A DNA stretch of 64,000 bases from Lachnospiraceae bacterium UBA7143 (lineage in GTDB: Bacteria; Bacillota; Clostridia; Lachnospirales; Lachnospiraceae). Both the position numbers and the translations under genes were made by a program. Below are positions 61,474 through 64,000 of this stretch, piece by piece. The stretch covers positions 369,528 through 433,527 of the forward strand of contig DKWV01000011.1 in the NCBI GenBank assembly GCA_002491905.1, written 5' to 3'. Under the pieces are notes generated by a model that saw only the letters and a program-made list of their open reading frames with translations, had not been told where the DNA came from and did not search any database. Numbering within the stretch: position 1 is the stretch's first letter; every line of letters starts with the position of its first letter.

Positions 61474-63225
61474 CTACCCTTCCACAAATAATGCCTCCAT
61501 CACGCTCACATTTAAAAGCTTCCACAGCGCCAGACTGTTTCCCGCCAAATAACAGATCCCTACCAATACTCCCGCCAGTGCGGAACTCCCACCGTAATTC
61601 CCCTGGACCAGCACCGCAAGCACGCTTCCCGCCACAACGCCCGTGACCACCAGCGTAAGCTGATCCACGAAAAAGATCCGGAAACACTTGCGCCTGTTCA
61701 ACCCGATAGAGCGAAGCAGCGCCATCTCTTCTTTCCTGCTCTGCAAAAGCAGAAGCGTAATCAGATATCCAACGCCCACAATCATTGCAAGAAGAAACGG
61801 AAAGAACGCGCGCACCGTATCAATCACCTGCCGTAAATGCTCCGCAGTACTGATAAAAGCCGCATCGTTTACACTTAACGCCACGCCGTTTAACGAATAG
61901 TCCGGAACAGTGGGCGCCACGCTTCTAAATCCCAGTTCCTTCATTTCCTGCTTAAATTCATTCATACACAAGGCATCCGACAATACAAAGGAAGCCGAGC
62001 TTGCAAAGAAGGGAATCCCCTCTTTGTCATACGCATTTCTGACCGCATGGAAGGGTACAATCACATCCGGCGGCACTACGAACCGTTCATCCCACTTGCC
62101 CGTCATATCCACATATCCTGCGATCTCGTAATCCACCGTCTGCAAGGGATTCGCAAAAAGTTGAGGGTAGCGCTCGTCTTCCCGGTAATAGTACCATTGG
62201 CAGAGCGTCACCTTATCCCCCAGCTTCCATCCCTTCCTGTCAAAAAGTTTTTTAGACACGATACATTTTCCCTCCGTCCCTTGTAAAAAGGAAGCGTCCT
62301 CCCCTGTATCCCACACCACATCACTCTCCTTGATAGAGCCCAACGTTTCGATGCAGTTTACCCCTTCCAGATATAAATTCAACGTATGCCACTGGCCGGG
62401 GATCACCCTGTCAATCCCCGCTTTCAACCGCACATCCATATGCAGTTGATCCACATAAGCCGAGTCAAGGAGCCCCTGTACCAGCTTATCCCGGATAAAA
62501 ATACACGCCTGTCTGCTCCCGTCCGCCGTGGTGATATAAGCTTTAACGGGAATCGCCTCTGGCAGCATAGCAAGCTGTTTTTCGTTGTTGGCGATATTAG
62601 ACAGATAGGCATGGAGAAGAAACACCACCAGCATATCCATTAGAATTGTCAAAAGCCCCTTCATCTTGTGCCGGCCGATCTTTACCTCCCGTATGCTCTC
62701 GTTCTTCCAGAGAAGATACACTGCCCCCGCTCCGCAAAGGATCACAAGAATCCCTGCCCACACATAGAAGAACACCGGGTTTTCATACCAGAGACCGCCT
62801 CGGCTCCCTAAATGGCTTTCCGAAACCGCCCCGGGAGTTTGACCCGCCAGATAACGCAGCCCCACACAGACCAGGTAGAGAATGCCACAGACACAGGCGC
62901 CCAAAAGCACCTTGACCTTCCACATCCTTCTCTGCCACTCTTCTGCCTGTTTTGACTGGGCTATGGTCTGCGCCACAATCTGTTCCGCCGCTTCCCTGTC
63001 GATCTCAGGCTCCTCCACCCTTTCACCCTGCATAAGCTCGACCAGGCTCACCCCAAGACATTCCGCCAGCGGCTCAAGGATTTTAATGTCGGGGAACCCC
63101 GCCCCGTTCTCCCACTTGGAAACCGCCTTGTCGGACACATGGATCTGTTCCGCAAGCTGCTTCTGTGTCAGGCCCTTGCCCTGTCTGGATTCCCGTATGA
63201 ATTTGCCAAATTTGATATTGTCCAT
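61474..63225 (-). CDS. XRE-type HTH DNA-binding domain fused to an FtsX-type ABC permease
   Basis: 583 aa from the ATG at 63225 (AAGGGGGAG upstream). Residues 5-66 form an XRE HTH (GKFIRESRQGKGLTQKQLAEQIHVSDKAVSKWENG), a linker follows, then six TM segments (first pair about 103-125 and 150-175, one at 193-215, and three after 500) with an extracytoplasmic domain at ~215-500. XRE proteins with membrane domains are known, but fusion to a full permease is unusual: the exporter subunit itself may bind DNA. It heads the three-gene operon and probably controls its own promoter; that is inference. Confidence 0.85.
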   Translation of the reverse strand: MDNIKFGKFIRESRQGKGLTQKQLAEQIHVSDKAVSKWENGAGFPDIKILEPLAECLGVSLVELMQGERVEEPEIDREAAEQIVAQTIAQSKQAEEWQRRMWKVKVLLGACVCGILYLVCVGLRYLAGQTPGAVSESHLGSRGGLWYENPVFFYVWAGILVILCGAGAVYLLWKNESIREVKIGRHKMKGLLTILMDMLVVFLLHAYLSNIANNEKQLAMLPEAIPVKAYITTADGSRQACIFIRDKLVQGLLDSAYVDQLHMDVRLKAGIDRVIPGQWHTLNLYLEGVNCIETLGSIKESDVVWDTGEDASFLQGTEGKCIVSKKLFDRKGWKLGDKVTLCQWYYYREDERYPQLFANPLQTVDYEIAGYVDMTGKWDERFVVPPDVIVPFHAVRNAYDKEGIPFFASSASFVLSDALCMNEFKQEMKELGFRSVAPTVPDYSLNGVALSVNDAAFISTAEHLRQVIDTVRAFFPFLLAMIVGVGYLITLLLLQSRKEEMALLRSIGLNRRKCFRIFFVDQLTLVVTGVVAGSVLAVLVQGNYGGSSALAGVLVGICYLAGNSLALWKLLNVSVMEALFVEG

Positions 63226-63290
63226 ACTCCCCCTTGATTCCTCTCCACCAATTCCTGCCCGCCTGTATCTTCTTTTATACCCCATCAACA

Positions 63291-63321
63291 TAAAAAGAGC
63301 AATCTACGAATGGTAGACTGC
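63291..63321 (-). terminator. Terminator of the DJ-1-like gene
   Basis: On the minus strand GCAGTCTAC-CATTC-GTAGATTGC (63321-63299), one mismatch, then TCTTTTTA. It separates the AT-rich block (DJ-1, antitoxin) from the ABC operon. Confidence 0.6.
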
Positions 63322-63369
63322 CCTAAAACAAGGGATTATGATGTATTTTCCCGACAAAATATGAGACTG

Positions 63370-63750
63370 TTAATATCCCATTGCTTTCCTGACTTCCATG
63401 GTTTTTTCTTGTGATGTAAGCATTTCTAATAAATGAAATGCAACATCAGGAGCAGTTTTAGGACATGAGGATGTTATAATATTATCATCAACTACTAACC
63501 ATTCATCTCCGAGTACAACTCCAAAATTTTTCAGTTCCTCTCTCTTATATCCACCCCGCAAATGATATGTTGTAGCTTTTCTATCTTTTAATATACCACT
63601 TTTAGCCAATGGAAATGCAGCAACACAGACTGACGCAATGGGCTTATGATGTGAATGAAAAGAGCGAATTAAATTTAATGTTTTTTCGTGGTACGCTGCT
63701 CCGAAAACATTTTCAGTATAACATATATTAAATTTTTCATCATGTTGCAT
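63370..63750 (-). pseudogene. N-terminally truncated DJ-1/PfpI-family protein
   Basis: 126 aa, from the ATG at 63750. PIASVCVAAFPLAKSGILKDRKAT is the nucleophile-elbow region of the DJ-1/PfpI fold, with Cys in SVCVA; the C-terminal half (ITSSCPKTAPDVAFHLLEML) is intact. The first ~60 residues (beta strands and the Glu of the active site) are missing compared with normal ~190-aa members, and no matching reading frame lies just upstream. It is either a decayed gene or a short variant. The upstream bases belong to the divergent antitoxin promoter, consistent with a breakpoint at about 63750. Confidence 0.7.
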
Positions 63751-63756
63751 TTTTTA

Positions 63757-63790
63757 TTGTTATCTGAACATAATTATGCTATAATTATGT
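63757..63790 (+). promoter_or_regulatory. Antitoxin promoter with palindromic operator
   Basis: TTGTTA (63757-63762), 17-nt spacer, TATAAT (63780-63785). The -10 box is inside a perfect 9-bp palindrome, ACATAATTA (63768-63776) and TAATTATGT (63782-63790). Phd/YefM antitoxins repress their own promoters through such dyads, so this is a plausible autoregulatory operator. Confidence 0.7.
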
Positions 63791-63811
63791 CAAAGAGAGG
63801 AGTAAAGCATT

Positions 63812-64000
63812 ATGCCACGTATTATGCCTATTAAAGATTTACGCAATACAACCGAGATTTCTAATATCGCACACAAGGAACAGGAGCCTATTTTTATTAC
63901 CAAAAACGGATATAGTGATTTGGTTGTGATGAGTAGTGAACTATACGATAAATTTGCAAAAATGAATCGCATCGACCAAGCAATCTTCGAATCCGAGCAA
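63812..64000 (+). CDS. Phd/YefM-type antitoxin, 3' end beyond the window
   Basis: 63 codons to the window edge from the ATG at 63812, with AGGAG 9 nt upstream. IMPIKDLRNTTEISNIAHKE and EPIFITKNGYSDLVVMSSELYD fit the prevent-host-death/YefM family, whose N-terminal part binds DNA and whose C-terminal tail neutralises a toxin (usually RelE/ParE/Doc type). The toxin gene should follow immediately to the right and is not visible here. Confidence 0.88.
   Translation, partial: MPRIMPIKDLRNTTEISNIAHKEQEPIFITKNGYSDLVVMSSELYDKFAKMNRIDQAIFESEQ

Noticed and set aside
1..64000. tRNA or rRNA genes
   Set aside because: No cloverleaf-like sequence with GGTTCGAATCC-type T-arm or rRNA segment was noticed by eye; a covariance search would be needed to be certain.

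Overview
The window looks like chromosome of a spore-forming, strictly anaerobic member of the Clostridia, most likely Lachnospiraceae. It carries a cotJABC spore-coat operon, a group-B-type [FeFe] hydrogenase, giant secreted leucine-rich-repeat and Ig-like proteins with a TPKTGD cell-wall sorting signal, a class B sortase, and many small Clostridia-type domains (DUF1292, DUF4037, DUF5662, DUF1189). Taxonomy is inferred from gene content only. No rRNA, tRNA, CRISPR array or complete insertion sequence was seen, and no stretch over 300 bases lacks a gene.

Layout. (1) 1-20.7 kb, minus strand: a cell-surface locus. It encodes a 2012-aa transglutaminase/InlB-repeat protein, a 1612-aa Ig-like protein, a class B sortase, an 1870-aa LRR protein with a sorting signal, and a second LRR protein that runs off the left edge. 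(2) 20.8-30.1 kb, minus strand: housekeeping genes in tight, often overlapping operons. These are DUF4037 and TPR proteins, then hflK-hflC-recQ-NUDIX-(hydrolase/acetyltransferase)-MATE. The hflK leader holds two 55-bp palindromic repeats and a third hairpin. (3) 30.4-41.5 kb: a histidine phosphatase, a DUF1189 protein with a YQQGN-repeat tail, trpS, a tiny Cys-rich protein, DUF5662, a GlgX-like GH13 protein that has lost key catalytic residues, DUF1292, a UvrD-type helicase, gltX and the hydrogenase. (4) 41.6-43.5 kb: an AT-rich glycosyltransferase pair behind its own promoter; the first gene is broken at a run of ten G, which looks like a phase-variation switch. (5) 43.6-48.1 kb: a GldF/GldG-type ABC transporter and cotJABC. 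(6) 48.2-52.1 kb: a lipoprotein and an AT-rich type II restriction-modification system whose methyltransferase is split by a -1 frame change at an A AAA AAG heptamer. (7) 52.2-58.9 kb: a truncated flavin-binding protein, a GH120 beta-xylosidase, an EAL-domain protein coupled to a C39-like peptidase candidate, and a second MATE exporter. (8) 58.9-63.2 kb: an ABC exporter in which one permease is fused to an XRE-type DNA-binding domain. (9) 63.3-64 kb, AT-rich: an N-terminally truncated DJ-1/PfpI gene and the start of a Phd/YefM antitoxin behind a palindromic promoter.

The common theme is the cell surface and its variability: sortase-anchored repeat proteins, a probably switchable glycosyltransferase, and a restriction-modification system whose methyltransferase reading frame also depends on a homopolymer. 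The strongest candidates for something undescribed are the G10 glycosyltransferase switch, the slippery methyltransferase, the structured hflKC leader, the GlgX pseudoenzyme and the HTH-permease fusion.
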